NCBI RefSeq assembly: GCF_004803405.1
Contig: NZ_SSXI01000060.1
Coordinates: 1 to 64,000 of the forward strand
Source of the DNA: Nocardioides sp.
GTDB lineage: Bacteria; Actinomycetota; Actinomycetes; Propionibacteriales; Nocardioidaceae
Direction: 5' to 3'
Length of the DNA: 64,000 bases
The notes beneath the pieces are model-generated. The model worked only from the letters and a program-made list of their open reading frames with translations, made no database searches and was not told the origin of the DNA. Position numbers and translations under genes: made by a program. Below, piece by piece: positions 1 through 8,152 of this stretch (within the stretch, counting starts at the first letter, position 1; every line of letters starts with the position of its first letter).

Positions 1-399
1 CGCCAGGAGCGGATCGAGGATCGACCGGGTCGCCGGGTCCGCCCGGACGGCGATCGCTGTCGCGTCGCGGGCTGCCCGGCGTCGTACGGCATCGGGGCCG
101 AACTGGGCGCGGAGGGCGACCATCGAGGGATCGGCCCCATGCTCGGTCGACGGGACGGGGACGACCAGCCCGGCGTCGTACAGCGTGGTGAGGGCGGCCG
201 CAGCCGGTGGAGGGAGCTGGTCGGGCTCGGCGGGTACGCCGCCAGGGCGACCGAGTGCTCGCAGCAGTCGCGTGACGGACGGGTCGTCGGGTACGCGAGC
301 CGTTGGCTCGTCGAGGCCGACCTGGAGGATCCCGGGAGAGCGGGCCATGACGGGAGCGCCGGGGCGCAGGGTCAGGTGGTGGCTCCCGAGGGACGACAT
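1..399 (-). CDS. ThiF/TOMM-leader-binding-like protein (C-terminus beyond window)
   Basis: At least 133 residues read leftwards from an ATG at 399 and run off the left edge without a stop. The visible part opens MSSLGSHHLTLRPGAPVMAR and continues with a region about winged-helix size. Such proteins lie beside the DUF5679 ribbon and YgjP-type metallopeptidase in many actinobacterial chromosomes, where they are annotated as ThiF-family or TOMM-precursor-leader-binding proteins. The adenylylation domain that would settle the family is outside the window, so the assignment rests on N-terminal resemblance and neighbourhood. An in-frame stop at 439-441 limits upstream extension. The ribosome-binding site is weak (GAAGG). 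The true function is unknown. Confidence 0.5.
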   Translation of the reverse strand, partial: MSSLGSHHLTLRPGAPVMARSPGILQVGLDEPTARVPDDPSVTRLLRALGRPGGVPAEPDQLPPPAAAALTTLYDAGLVVPVPSTEHGADPSMVALRAQFGPDAVRRRAARDATAIAVRADPATRSILDPLLA

Positions 400-498
400 G
401 TCCAGCAGGGTGGCACCTTCGGGGCCCGGCCGCCGAGGTCATCCACAGGGTCTCCAGCCTCGCTGGCCTCCCGCCCGGTCGACTGGCGCAACGCAGCA

Positions 499-532
499 GC
501 GGGCGGCACCACCCGGAGGTGGTGCCGCCCGC
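499..532. terminator. Perfect 15-bp hairpin between two leftward genes
   Basis: The arms at 499-513 and 518-532 are perfect reverse complements around a CGGA loop. It sits 25 bp downstream of the DUF5679 stop codon. No T-tract follows on either strand, as is usual for GC-rich actinobacterial terminators. It probably ends transcription of the DUF5679 gene before the ThiF-like gene. Confidence 0.7.
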
Positions 533-556
533 GACGTCGGACAGAGGGCCTGTGGA

Positions 557-715
557 TCAGGCCTTGCCGAGGATCCGGTTGAGGTTCGTGCTGCACACGG
601 GGCAGACGGCCTTCGCCATCCGGGTCCCCTTCTCGTTGACCTTGACTTCGCCTTCGGCCTCACGCTTGGCCTTGCACTTGACGCAGTAGAACTCGCCGCT
701 CCAGGTCTCCGCCAT
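557..715 (-). CDS. DUF5679 zinc-ribbon small protein
   Basis: This 52-aa protein begins MAETWSGEFYCVKCKAKREA and ends NLNRILGKA. It has two CxxC knuckles (YCVKC near residues 10-14, VCPVC near 37-41), which should bind one zinc. It matches the short actinobacterial DUF5679 proteins, whose function is not established. The ATG at 715 is preceded by AAGGAGG at optimal spacing. An in-frame ATG 18 nt further upstream would overlap that Shine-Dalgarno sequence, so I prefer 715. A strong hairpin follows the stop codon. Confidence 0.88.
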   Translation of the reverse strand: MAETWSGEFYCVKCKAKREAEGEVKVNEKGTRMAKAVCPVCSTNLNRILGKA

Positions 716-852
716 GACGGCCTCCTTGCTCATGTTGTTCGTTCGGTCGTCGCGACGGGGACACAGGTGGAAACCCGCCGGGGCCCGGAGCGAACTCCGG
801 ACCTCCCTGACCCTACGGCACGCGGGGCCCGAGGCGCAGTACCGTGCCCCGC

Positions 853-1683
853 ATGTCTGAGTCGGACCGGAATTCGTCCTCGCGCTCCCACAAGCTCGTG
901 TTGACCCACCTGCGGCTGGAGCGGCCGTCCCCGGGGGTCGCCCTGCTGGTGCTGCACCAGCCCGAGACGCGCAACGCGATGAGCGAGGAGATGACCCGGT
1001 CCTGGGTCGCCGCGATCGACCACCTCGCTGCCGACCCGAGCGTACGAGTCGTCGTGGTGACGGGGGAGGGCGACGGGTTCAGCTCGGGCGGGAACCTGTC
1101 GTGGCTGGTCTCGGAGCCCGATGCCACCGTCGACCAGCTGCGGTCGAGGATGCTGCCGTTCTACCGAGCCTGGCTTTCGATCCGACGTCTGGAAGTGCCG
1201 ACGATCGCGGCCATCAATGGTCCGGCGATCGGCGCCGGCCTGTGCCTGGCGCTCGCATGCGACATCCGCTACGCCGCGCGAGGGGCGAGGATGGGTGTCC
1301 CCTTCACCAAGCTGGGAATCCACCCCGGCATGGCAGGGACCTACCTGCTGCCCGACGTGGTCGGCGCGGCGGCCGCGCGTGACCTCTTCCTCACCGGCCG
1401 TCTGCTCGACGCCGACGAGGCGCTGGGCTTGGGCCTGGTGTCACGCGTGATCGAGGCCGACGGCTTCCGCGCGGAGGTGCTGGCGGTGGCGGCGCAGGTC
1501 GCCGGGGCGGCGCCGATCGCGACCCGACTCACCAAGACGGCACTGCAGCGCGGTCACGCGAGTGTCGAGGCCTGCCTTGACTGGGAGGCGCTCGCCCAGC
1601 CGGTGACGTTGGCGACCGCCGACCTGCTCGAAGGGGTCCGCGCCGCGCAGGAGCGGCGGACGCCGCAGTTCGAGGGACGCTGA
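853..1683 (+). CDS. Crotonase-superfamily protein without both hydratase glutamates
   Basis: A 276-aa enoyl-CoA hydratase/isomerase-fold protein. The CoA-binding and oxyanion-hole segments are clear: SSGGNLS near residue 80 and NGPAIGAG near 123. By alignment with rat mitochondrial hydratase, the two catalytic glutamates are missing. The GGGxE position reads GAGLC, and the QPE position reads VPF. Classical hydration is therefore unlikely; isomerase, hydrolase or another acyl-CoA chemistry fits better. The ATG at 853 is chosen over an in-frame GTG three codons upstream. The gene stands alone, divergent from the DUF5679 gene. Confidence 0.85.
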   Translation: MSESDRNSSSRSHKLVLTHLRLERPSPGVALLVLHQPETRNAMSEEMTRSWVAAIDHLAADPSVRVVVVTGEGDGFSSGGNLSWLVSEPDATVDQLRSRMLPFYRAWLSIRRLEVPTIAAINGPAIGAGLCLALACDIRYAARGARMGVPFTKLGIHPGMAGTYLLPDVVGAAAARDLFLTGRLLDADEALGLGLVSRVIEADGFRAEVLAVAAQVAGAAPIATRLTKTALQRGHASVEACLDWEALAQPVTLATADLLEGVRAAQERRTPQFEGR

Positions 1684-1824
1684 GAACGAAGGCAAGACCC
1701 CCGGTTGTGCGTGCTCCTCGCTTGCCTTCCCCTTGCGAGCGAGGAGTCGCGGCCCCGGGGGCCTCGTCTGGGTACGACGCTAGGCAGCCGCTGGTTCTAC
1801 GGTCAATCCGTGCGCGTGTCGGCC

Positions 1825-2030
1825 TGTGGACAACGCTGTGGAAAAAGCTGTGGAGGATGGGCGGGTCCCGTGGATGGCGGGTGTGGAACGGTGGGCTGGC
1901 TGTGGACGAGCCGCCGCGCGCGGCGTGCGGTAGGGCGTCGTACGGTCGGGTGACCAGCGAGAATGGACCCCACAGGCTCTTCCACCGCCTGTGGACAAAA
2001 CATTTCCCGGAGCGGACCTGCTGTGGAAGT
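1825..2030. promoter_or_regulatory. Cluster of seven DnaA-box-like TGTGGA sites
   Basis: In this 367-bp gene-free stretch the hexamer TGTGGA occurs seven times in one orientation: at 1825, 1837, 1849, 1882, 1901, 1990 and 2022. The first three are spaced exactly 12 bp apart. Two copies, TGTGGACAA at 1825 and 1990, are perfect matches (reverse complement TTGTCCACA) to the high-GC DnaA box. TGTGGAAAA and TGTGGACGA also fit relaxed consensuses. dnaA and dnaN are absent, so this is not obviously oriC; a DnaA-titration or DnaA-regulated promoter region is more plausible. The last sites lie just upstream of the PHP-domain gene start. Confidence 0.5.
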
Positions 2031-2050
2031 CCGAGGAGGACGGAGCACGC

Positions 2051-3088
2051 GTGAGCTACGACGGAACACCGGTCGCGGCGCTGCGGCGGATCGCGTTCCT
2101 GCTGGAGCGGGGGCGTGCGGACAGCTACAAGGTCAAGGCCTACCGAGGGGCGGCGTCGGCGATCCTGCCGCTGCCGGCCGAGGAGATCGCCGAACGAGCC
2201 CGGTGCGGGACCCTCACGGAGATCCCCGGCGTCGGCGCGAGCACCGCGAAGGTGATCGCACAGGCGATCCAGGGACGGATGCCCGACAAGCTGGCCGAGG
2301 CCGAGAAGGAGTACGGCGCCGCGCTGACCGCCGACAGCGCCGGCATGGCACTGCGGACCCGACTGCGCGGTGACCTGCACTCGCACTCGGACTGGTCCGA
2401 CGGCGGCTCGCCGATCGAGGAGATGGCGATGACGGCGATCGAGATCGGGCACGAGTACCTCGTGCTGACCGACCACTCGCCACGCCTGAAGGTGGCGCGC
2501 GGCCTCTCCTCCGAGCGGCTGGCCCGGCAGATCGACGTGGTCGCGGCGGTCAACGAGCACCTGGCGGGCGCCGGGTTCCGGCTGCTGCGCGGCATCGAGG
2601 TGGACATCCTCGAGGACGGCGGGCTGGACCAGACCGAGGACATGCTGGCGCGGCTGGAGGTGCGAGTCGCGAGCGTGCACTCGAAGCTGAGGATGGACCC
2701 CGAGCCGATGACCAGGCGGATGGTCGCGGCCGTCCGGAACCCGTTCACGAACGTGCTCGGCCACTGCACCGGCCGGCTGGTCACCGGCAACCGGGGGGTC
2801 AGGCCAGAGTCGCAGTTCGACGCGCGAGCGGTCTTCGAGGCCTGCGCGGAGGAGGGCGTCGCGGTCGAGATCAACTCCCGGCCCGAGCGCCGCGACCCGC
2901 CCACGCGGCTGCTCGAGCTGGCCCGCGACATCGGCTGCCTGTTCTCGATCGACAGTGACGCCCACGCGCCCGGCCAGCTGGACTACCCCCTTCTCGGCTG
3001 CGAGCGCGCGGAGGCTGCCGGGATCGACGCCGACCGGATCGTCAACACCTGGCCGCTCGAGCGGCTGCTGGACTGGGCCCGACCCTGA
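2051..3088 (+). CDS. PHP-domain phosphoesterase with N-terminal helix-hairpin-helix region
   Basis: A 345-aa protein. The first ~110 residues resemble the HhH domains at the front of family X DNA polymerases (RADSYKVKAYRGAA, then LTEIPGVGASTAKVI). From about residue 112 comes a PHP metal-dependent phosphoesterase domain with GDLHSHSDWSDG, LVLTDHSP, HSKL, and a terminal SIDSDAHAPGQLD block carrying metal ligands. The layout is that of a PolX-like protein without the polymerase core. DNA end processing or 3' phosphate removal is a reasonable role but is inferred. GTG at 2051 is chosen because GGAGGA lies about 11 bp upstream; the GTG at 1991 would overlap a DnaA-box-like site. Confidence 0.85.
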   Translation: MSYDGTPVAALRRIAFLLERGRADSYKVKAYRGAASAILPLPAEEIAERARCGTLTEIPGVGASTAKVIAQAIQGRMPDKLAEAEKEYGAALTADSAGMALRTRLRGDLHSHSDWSDGGSPIEEMAMTAIEIGHEYLVLTDHSPRLKVARGLSSERLARQIDVVAAVNEHLAGAGFRLLRGIEVDILEDGGLDQTEDMLARLEVRVASVHSKLRMDPEPMTRRMVAAVRNPFTNVLGHCTGRLVTGNRGVRPESQFDARAVFEACAEEGVAVEINSRPERRDPPTRLLELARDIGCLFSIDSDAHAPGQLDYPLLGCERAEAAGIDADRIVNTWPLERLLDWARP

Positions 3089-3135
3089 CCTCGGAGGTCC
3101 CGCAGTCCGGACGCCGGGAGTCGTAGGGTCACGTC

Positions 3136-3702
3136 ATGGGCGCGCGGAGCAAGCCGCGGGTGGAGGTACGACGGTCGGAGCGCCGGCGTCGTACGGTCTC
3201 CGCCTATCGGGACGGGGACAAGATCGTGGTGCTGGTGCCTGCGAGCCTGACGGTTGCCGAGGAGCGGGCCTGGGTGACCAAGATGGTCGCCCGGATCCAG
3301 CGCAAGGAGCAGCGGCAGCTGGCCCCGCGCAAGTGGTCGCCGTCCGACCTGAAGAATCGGGCGCAGTCGCTCAGCGACGCCTACCTCGGTGGGATCGCCG
3401 TGCCGGAGTCGGTGCAGTGGGTGGGCAACCAGCGCTCCCGCTGGGGGTCATGCACGCCCAGCGACCGCACCATCCGGCTCTCCGAGCGACTCCAGCGGAT
3501 GCCCGAGTGGGTGATCGACTACGTGATCGTGCACGAGCTCGCTCATCTGATCGAGCCCCACCACAACGACAAGTTCTGGGCCTGGGTGGCGCACTACCCG
3601 GACGCCGAGAAGGCGAAGGGGTACCTCGCCGGTTGGTCCGACGCGGCGCGGCTGCCGCGCCCGCCGTCAGAGGAGGTCGGGACGGGCGAAGAGGTCGACT
3701 GA
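3136..3702 (+). CDS. YgjP-like M48 metallopeptidase (DUF45)
   Basis: A 188-aa protein of the SprT/YgjP-like zinc metallopeptidase group. The diagnostic block HELAHLIEPHHNDKFW near residues 135-150 supplies the HExxH zinc ligands, the glutamate and the extra histidine typical of YgjP. The upstream NQRSRWGSCT motif is also characteristic. No signal peptide is present, so it should act in the cytoplasm; substrates in this family are largely unknown. It converges on the NUDIX gene. Confidence 0.88.
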   Translation: MGARSKPRVEVRRSERRRRTVSAYRDGDKIVVLVPASLTVAEERAWVTKMVARIQRKEQRQLAPRKWSPSDLKNRAQSLSDAYLGGIAVPESVQWVGNQRSRWGSCTPSDRTIRLSERLQRMPEWVIDYVIVHELAHLIEPHHNDKFWAWVAHYPDAEKAKGYLAGWSDAARLPRPPSEEVGTGEEVD

Positions 3703-3762
3703 AGTCCCAACTCGACGCTCAGGAGCTTCCAACTCGTGGCCGGCGAGGTCCCATTTCGCAGG

Positions 3763-4305
3763 TCAGCAGAGCAGGGTGCGCGCCCTGCCGATCAGGTCGA
3801 CCATGCTCGGCTCCAGATCGGGCAGCGCGTCCACCGGCCACCACCGCACGTCGAGCGACTCCTCGCTGACCAGCTCTCGCGAGCCAGGCTTGGCAAGCGC
3901 CGCGTAGCGCACGTCCAGGTGGCTCACGCCGCCGCGCGGGTCGCAGAACGGCACCACGTGCAGGTCGAGCTGCAGCGGCTCCGGATGGAGGTCGAGATCG
4001 GCGATGCCGCTCTCCTCGCGCGCCTCGCGCAGCGCCACCCCGGCCAGGGTCGCGTCGTCGTCCTCGGCGTGCCCGCCGAACGCGAACCAGCGGCCGGCCT
4101 TGCGATGCAGGTTGAGCAGCACCCGCTCGCCGGTGTGGTGGAGCACGATCGTCCCGGCGGTCAGGTGCTCGGGGTACGACGACCGCCACATCCCGTCGGG
4201 AGTCGACTCCAGATGGGTGAGGAACCGGCGGCGCAGGCTCTCCTGCTCGCGGCTCGGTCCGGCCCACGCCCGCAGGGTGGCGAGCGCATCGGCGTGGAGG
4301 CTCAC
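3763..4305 (-). CDS. NUDIX hydrolase
   Basis: A 180-aa pyrophosphohydrolase-fold protein. The Nudix box is GGHAEDDDATLAGVAL followed by REAREESGI, giving the REUXEEXGU core. The preceding GRWFAFGGHAE segment fits a subgroup with a GGH start. The substrate cannot be predicted. The GTG start at 4305 overlaps the TGA of the upstream metalloprotease gene (GTGA), so the two are probably translationally coupled. Homologues of this pair are neighbours in many actinobacteria. Confidence 0.87.
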   Translation of the reverse strand: MSLHADALATLRAWAGPSREQESLRRRFLTHLESTPDGMWRSSYPEHLTAGTIVLHHTGERVLLNLHRKAGRWFAFGGHAEDDDATLAGVALREAREESGIADLDLHPEPLQLDLHVVPFCDPRGGVSHLDVRYAALAKPGSRELVSEESLDVRWWPVDALPDLEPSMVDLIGRARTLLC

Positions 4306-5618
4306 TCCTCTGGGGTGTCGCCGGGGGAGTCGTCGCCCGAGAGCAGCTTGCGCAGCTCGGCGTCGAACTCGTCCTCCGACAGGTCCTCGGGAGCCGTCGC
4401 GTCGGCCCGGAACGAGAGCGGGTCGTCGAGGTCCGATGCGGTCGGCAGCAGGTCGGGGTGCATCCACACCCCGTCGCGGGCCTCGGCACCGGAGCGGGCG
4501 CGAAGACCGCCCCACAGCGTGGAGGCGTCACGGAGCCGTCGCGGCCGGAGCTCCAGGCCGACCAGCGCCGCGAACGTCTGCTCGGCGGGACCGCCGGCGG
4601 CCCGCCGCCGTCGTACCGCCTCACGGAGCTTGGCGGCTGCCGGCATCCGCTCCTCGGTGGCCTGGCCGACGACCTCGTCGACCCAGCCCTCGACGAGCGC
4701 GAGCGCGATCTCGAGGCGGGAGAGCGCGGCGGTCTGCGCGGCGGTCTGTGGGGGGTCGAACAGGCCGCCCTCGAGCAGGCCCTGCATCGACTCGAGGTTG
4801 GTCGGGTCGATGCCCTGCAACTGCTCCTGGACACGGTCCTGGATCTGCTGGGCGTTGATCTCCAGGCCGCGGGCGTAGTCGGTCACCGCGCCGATCAGGT
4901 GCTCGCGCAGCCACGGCACGTGGGCGAAGAGCCGCTGGTGGGCGGTCTCGCGCAGCGCGAGGTACAGCACGACGTCGTCCTCGCTGATGTCGAGGCCCTC
5001 GGCGAAGGCCCGGACATTGCTCATCACCAGGGCCGCCTTGCCGCGGGCGCCGAGCGGGAGGCCGATGTCGGAGGCGGTCAGCACCTCGCCGGCGAGCGCG
5101 CCGAGGCCTTGGCCCACCTGCGTGGCGAGCATCGCTCCGACTGCCTGGCCGATGATCCCGATCAGGGGCCCGGCGGCGGCCTTCATCTCCTCCGGCAGGC
5201 CGCTGCCCAGGCTAGTCACCGAGCGGGCCGCGACCGGCTCGATCAGCACCTTCCACACCGGCTGGGTCTCGAGCAGCCACTGCTCGCGGCTCCACGCGGC
5301 AGTGGTGGACAGACCGGACGGGAAGCCGGTCGCCGTGTCGAGCCAGTGGTCGGCGAGGCGCGCGGCGTCGGCGACCTGATCCTGGTCGCGCGGCGTGGGG
5401 GCGGGGTCCGGCTCCTGGCTGATCGCCTGGCGGGCCAGGTCGTTCGCGACCTTCCAGTTCAACGGGCCGTCGTAGGGCTCCATCAGCGACTGGATCTGCT
5501 GGAAGAACGCCATCCCGCCACCGGGACCGGGGAACGCGCCGCCGAGTGCGCCGAAGATCTGCTCGAACGGCGTGCCCTTGAACGGGTTGGGCTGATCGTC
5601 GCCCGGTTCGTTGGTCAT
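4302..5618 (-). CDS. DUF2342 zinc-dependent metalloprotease-like protein
   Basis: A 438-aa protein of the actinobacterial DUF2342/TIGR03624 family, annotated as putative zinc-dependent metalloprotease or hydrolase. The N-terminus is Gly/Phe/Pro rich (PFEQIFGALGGAFPGPGGGM). The conserved core has LREHLI and YLALRETAHQRLFAHVPWL near residues 220-240, and EGWVDEVVG near 310. The acidic C-terminus (SGDDSPGDTPEE) is non-conserved. No signal peptide is seen. It is the first gene of a two-gene leftward operon with the NUDIX gene. Biochemical activity in this family is poorly documented. Confidence 0.85.
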   Translation of the reverse strand: MTNEPGDDQPNPFKGTPFEQIFGALGGAFPGPGGGMAFFQQIQSLMEPYDGPLNWKVANDLARQAISQEPDPAPTPRDQDQVADAARLADHWLDTATGFPSGLSTTAAWSREQWLLETQPVWKVLIEPVAARSVTSLGSGLPEEMKAAAGPLIGIIGQAVGAMLATQVGQGLGALAGEVLTASDIGLPLGARGKAALVMSNVRAFAEGLDISEDDVVLYLALRETAHQRLFAHVPWLREHLIGAVTDYARGLEINAQQIQDRVQEQLQGIDPTNLESMQGLLEGGLFDPPQTAAQTAALSRLEIALALVEGWVDEVVGQATEERMPAAAKLREAVRRRRAAGGPAEQTFAALVGLELRPRRLRDASTLWGGLRARSGAEARDGVWMHPDLLPTASDLDDPLSFRADATAPEDLSEDEFDAELRKLLSGDDSPGDTPEE

Positions 5619-5704
5619 GCCTCGAATTTACGCCTGTCCGCCAACCGTCGGCGCTGGGGAACACCCTGGCCGGCCGTGACGTACGTGCCTCTAGAGTGCC
5701 TTCC

Positions 5705-6133
5705 ATGAGCCACCCCGCCGTGCGCCTCGTCGCGATCTCCGAGGACCCGCTGTCGGTGGCCGCGGTTTTGGACAGCCTGGACGACCCGGCTTCCGGCGGA
5801 CTGGTGCTGTTCGTCGGGAGGGTTCGCGACCACGACCACGGGCGGGGCGTCACCGGGCTGTCCTACTCTGCGCATCCCCATGCGATCGACCGCCTGCGAG
5901 CGGTCTGCGCCCGCGTCGCCGAGGAGTACGACGTCAGCGGCCTCTCCGCCGTCCACCGGGTCGGTGACCTCGCGATCGGGGACCTGGCCGTCGTCGTCGC
6001 CACCACGGCCGGGCATCGAGGTTCCTCGTTCGAGGCGAGCCGGGCGCTCATCGACACGCTCAAGGCCGAGGTCCCGATCTGGAAGCACCAGCGGTTCGTC
6101 GACGGAACCGAGGAGTGGGTGGGCGCGCCGTAG
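5705..6133 (+). CDS. moaE: Molybdopterin synthase catalytic subunit MoaE
   Basis: A 142-aa MoaE protein. With MoaD it converts cyclic pyranopterin monophosphate to molybdopterin by transferring two sulfurs. Visible family signatures are LFVGRVRDHDHG near residue 38, AVHRVGDLAIGD in the middle, and the substrate-site lysine region KAEVPIWKHQRF near the C-terminus. The length matches the family. The ATG at 5705 is preferred over a GTG three codons upstream. No other moa genes are adjacent. Confidence 0.92.
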   Translation: MSHPAVRLVAISEDPLSVAAVLDSLDDPASGGLVLFVGRVRDHDHGRGVTGLSYSAHPHAIDRLRAVCARVAEEYDVSGLSAVHRVGDLAIGDLAVVVATTAGHRGSSFEASRALIDTLKAEVPIWKHQRFVDGTEEWVGAP

Positions 6134-6178
6134 GCGTGTCTGTCTGATCAGGCCCGCGCCCCGACCTACCCTCATCAG

Positions 6179-6493
6179 GTGGAGATCCTGTTCTGGCTGG
6201 TGCCGGCCGCCGTGGTCACCCTCACCGCCATGGTGTGGGTCGGCTGGTGGGGGCGCGAGGGCCGGGGCGCGGTCGACCGCGAGACCGCGGCGCGAAAGCT
6301 GGGGGAGGCGCTGACCCGCGAGCAGCGCCGCCGGCCCGGGTACGCCGCGCCGCGTCGTACTCCCGAACGGTCGACCGGTGTCGCGCTGCGACCCTCGAAG
6401 ACCCGCCCCGTGGTCATCCCGGGGGAGGCGGGTGCGCCCGCCGAGGACGCAGGGCCGTCCGAGCGGTCCGGACGCGACCGACGCGCTTCCTGA
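6179..6493 (+). CDS. Small single-pass membrane protein, function unknown
   Basis: A 104-aa protein starting with GTG. A hydrophobic segment at about residues 3-25 (ILFWLVPAAVVTLTAMVWVG) is followed by a charged, Arg/Pro-rich cytoplasmic-type tail ending SERSGRDRRAS. I do not recognise a family. It lies between moaE and the PDZ-Lon protease, 31 bp from the latter, so co-transcription is plausible. Confidence 0.65.
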   Translation: MEILFWLVPAAVVTLTAMVWVGWWGREGRGAVDRETAARKLGEALTREQRRRPGYAAPRRTPERSTGVALRPSKTRPVVIPGEAGAPAEDAGPSERSGRDRRAS

Positions 6494-6524
6494 CCAGTTG
6501 TCCCAGTCTGAGAAGGTAGGCGCC

Positions 6525-7562
6525 ATGAGCCAGCGCCTGATCGCCGTGTGCATCGCGGGGCCGCTGGTGCTGATTCTCGGCGGCATCGTGCTCGCGGTGC
6601 CGCTGCCGTACGCCTCCTACAGCCCGGGGCCCACCTTCGACATCCTGGGCAAGGACGCCGACGAGGCCGAGCTCGTCCAGGTCGACGGGCACAAGGCCTA
6701 CTACGACGAGGGCCAGCTCCGGTTCACGACGGTGGTCGCATCCGCGCACGGCGACAAGCTCTCGCTGGGCGACGCGCTCGCGCGCTGGGTCGACGAGGAC
6801 CGAGCGGTCGTGCCGTACGACGTCGTGCATCCCCCCGACCAGAGCGCTGAGGACGAGGAGGCTGAGGGCGCGGTCCAGATGACGACGTCGCAGGACGTGG
6901 CCAAGGCGGTCGCCCTCGAGGAGCTCGGGTACGACATCCCGTCCGCCGTGCAGGTGGCTCTGGTCGCCCCCGACGGACCGGCCAAGGGCAAGCTGCTCGT
7001 GCGCGACATCTTCGAGAAGGTCGACGGGAAGACCGTCAAGACCGCTGACGACGTGGTCAAGGCGGTCCGCGAGCACAAAGACGGCAGTGCTGTCGTCTTC
7101 ACGATCATGCGCGAGAAGCGCGAGCTGACGGTGCGGATCAAGCCCGAGATCGAGGACGGCACGCCACGGGTCGGCGTCCACCTGGGCCTGGGCTACGAGT
7201 TCCCGTTCACCATCAATCTGCGGGTCGACCCGACCGTCGGCGGACCGAGCGCGGGGCTGATGTTCGCGCTCGCCATCTACGACACCCTGACGCCGGGCTC
7301 CCTGACCGGTGGCCAGACGGTGGCCGGCACCGGTGAGCTGCTGCCCGACGGCAGCGTCGGGGCGATCGGCGGCATCGAGCAGAAGATCGCGGGCGCGGAG
7401 GAGGCCGGAGCAGAGCTGTTCCTCGTGCCCGAGGAGAACTGCGCCGACGTGAGGGACATCGACACGGACCTGCGGCTGGTCAAGGCGAGCACCATGCATG
7501 ACGCCCGTGTGGCCATCCAGAGGTGGGCACGCGACCACGACGCCAAGCTCCCGACCTGCTGA
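6525..7562 (+). CDS. PDZ-Lon (S16) membrane-anchored protease, YlbL-type
   Basis: A 345-aa protein. An N-terminal membrane anchor (residues 5-27) puts the rest outside the cell. A PDZ-like region follows at about residues 130-215 (GKLLVRDIFEKVDGKTV), then a Lon-type proteolytic domain. The Ser-Lys dyad is visible: the serine in VGGPSAGLMFAL near residue 242 and the lysine in GIEQKIAGAEEAGA near 287. YlbL-type proteins lack an AAA module and degrade extracytoplasmic substrates. The ATG follows GAGAAGGTAGG. Confidence 0.9.
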   Translation: MSQRLIAVCIAGPLVLILGGIVLAVPLPYASYSPGPTFDILGKDADEAELVQVDGHKAYYDEGQLRFTTVVASAHGDKLSLGDALARWVDEDRAVVPYDVVHPPDQSAEDEEAEGAVQMTTSQDVAKAVALEELGYDIPSAVQVALVAPDGPAKGKLLVRDIFEKVDGKTVKTADDVVKAVREHKDGSAVVFTIMREKRELTVRIKPEIEDGTPRVGVHLGLGYEFPFTINLRVDPTVGGPSAGLMFALAIYDTLTPGSLTGGQTVAGTGELLPDGSVGAIGGIEQKIAGAEEAGAELFLVPEENCADVRDIDTDLRLVKASTMHDARVAIQRWARDHDAKLPTC

Positions 7563-7594
7563 ACCCACCACGAGACGAGCGGACGAAGCCAGCC

Positions 7595-8152
7595 ATGGAC
7601 TACGACCTGGATGTCGACCCGGCCCTGGCGGCCGCTGTGCTGGAGATCGAGGGCCATCACGCGCGCACGGGCTGGGACCAGCCGGCCCGGCTCTACGCGC
7701 TGGTCGACACCGGTGACCTCGTGGAGCAGGAGCCCGAGCTGGCTGCCCAGCTCGGCCTGGACTCACCTGCGGAGCGCGGCTCGCTGACGCCGATCGAGCA
7801 GGAGCCTCTGCCGGCAGACCAGCAGTTGGAGCAGGTGCTGCCGGGCATCGTGTGGCCCGAGGTGGTCATCGGCTGCGCGGCCGTTGTGGAGCGGCTGGTG
7901 CTGCCGCCGGCCGCCGACGGTCAGGTGCCCGAGGACCCCGCAGAGGCCGAGGAGTTCGCACGCGAGCACCCCGACCGCGAGGAGGTGCGCATCGTCGCCG
8001 GGGTGACTCGACACGGCGCGTCATACTGTGCATTGCGCCTGCGCAGCGAGGACGACAACAGCGCGGTGATGGGGGGCGCCGACCTGGTGCCGGCCCTGCT
8101 CGAGCTGTTGCGCAGCACGTTGGAGGACGAGCCCATGAATGGGGACAAATGA
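7595..8152 (+). CDS. PPA1309-family conserved protein
   Basis: A 185-aa cytoplasmic protein of an actinobacterial family of unknown function. It begins with MDYDLDVDPALAAAVLEIEG and contains GWDQPARLYALVDT. The C-terminal half includes GIVWPEVVIGCAAVVERLVL and the REEVRIVAGVTRHGASYCAL segment. It almost always lies upstream of the UPF0182 gene, as here. Its TGA overlaps the ATG of that gene (ATGA). Confidence 0.85.
   Translation: MDYDLDVDPALAAAVLEIEGHHARTGWDQPARLYALVDTGDLVEQEPELAAQLGLDSPAERGSLTPIEQEPLPADQQLEQVLPGIVWPEVVIGCAAVVERLVLPPAADGQVPEDPAEAEEFAREHPDREEVRIVAGVTRHGASYCALRLRSEDDNSAVMGGADLVPALLELLRSTLEDEPMNGDK

Noticed and set aside
1825-2030. Chromosomal origin of replication
   Set aside because: DnaA-box-like sites are clustered but dnaA, dnaN, gidB and rpmH are absent and no AT-rich unwinding region is visible.
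1529-2965. 478-codon leftward open frame
   Set aside because: It spans the ends of two rightward genes and the DnaA-box region, with low-complexity Arg/Gly composition and no family features.
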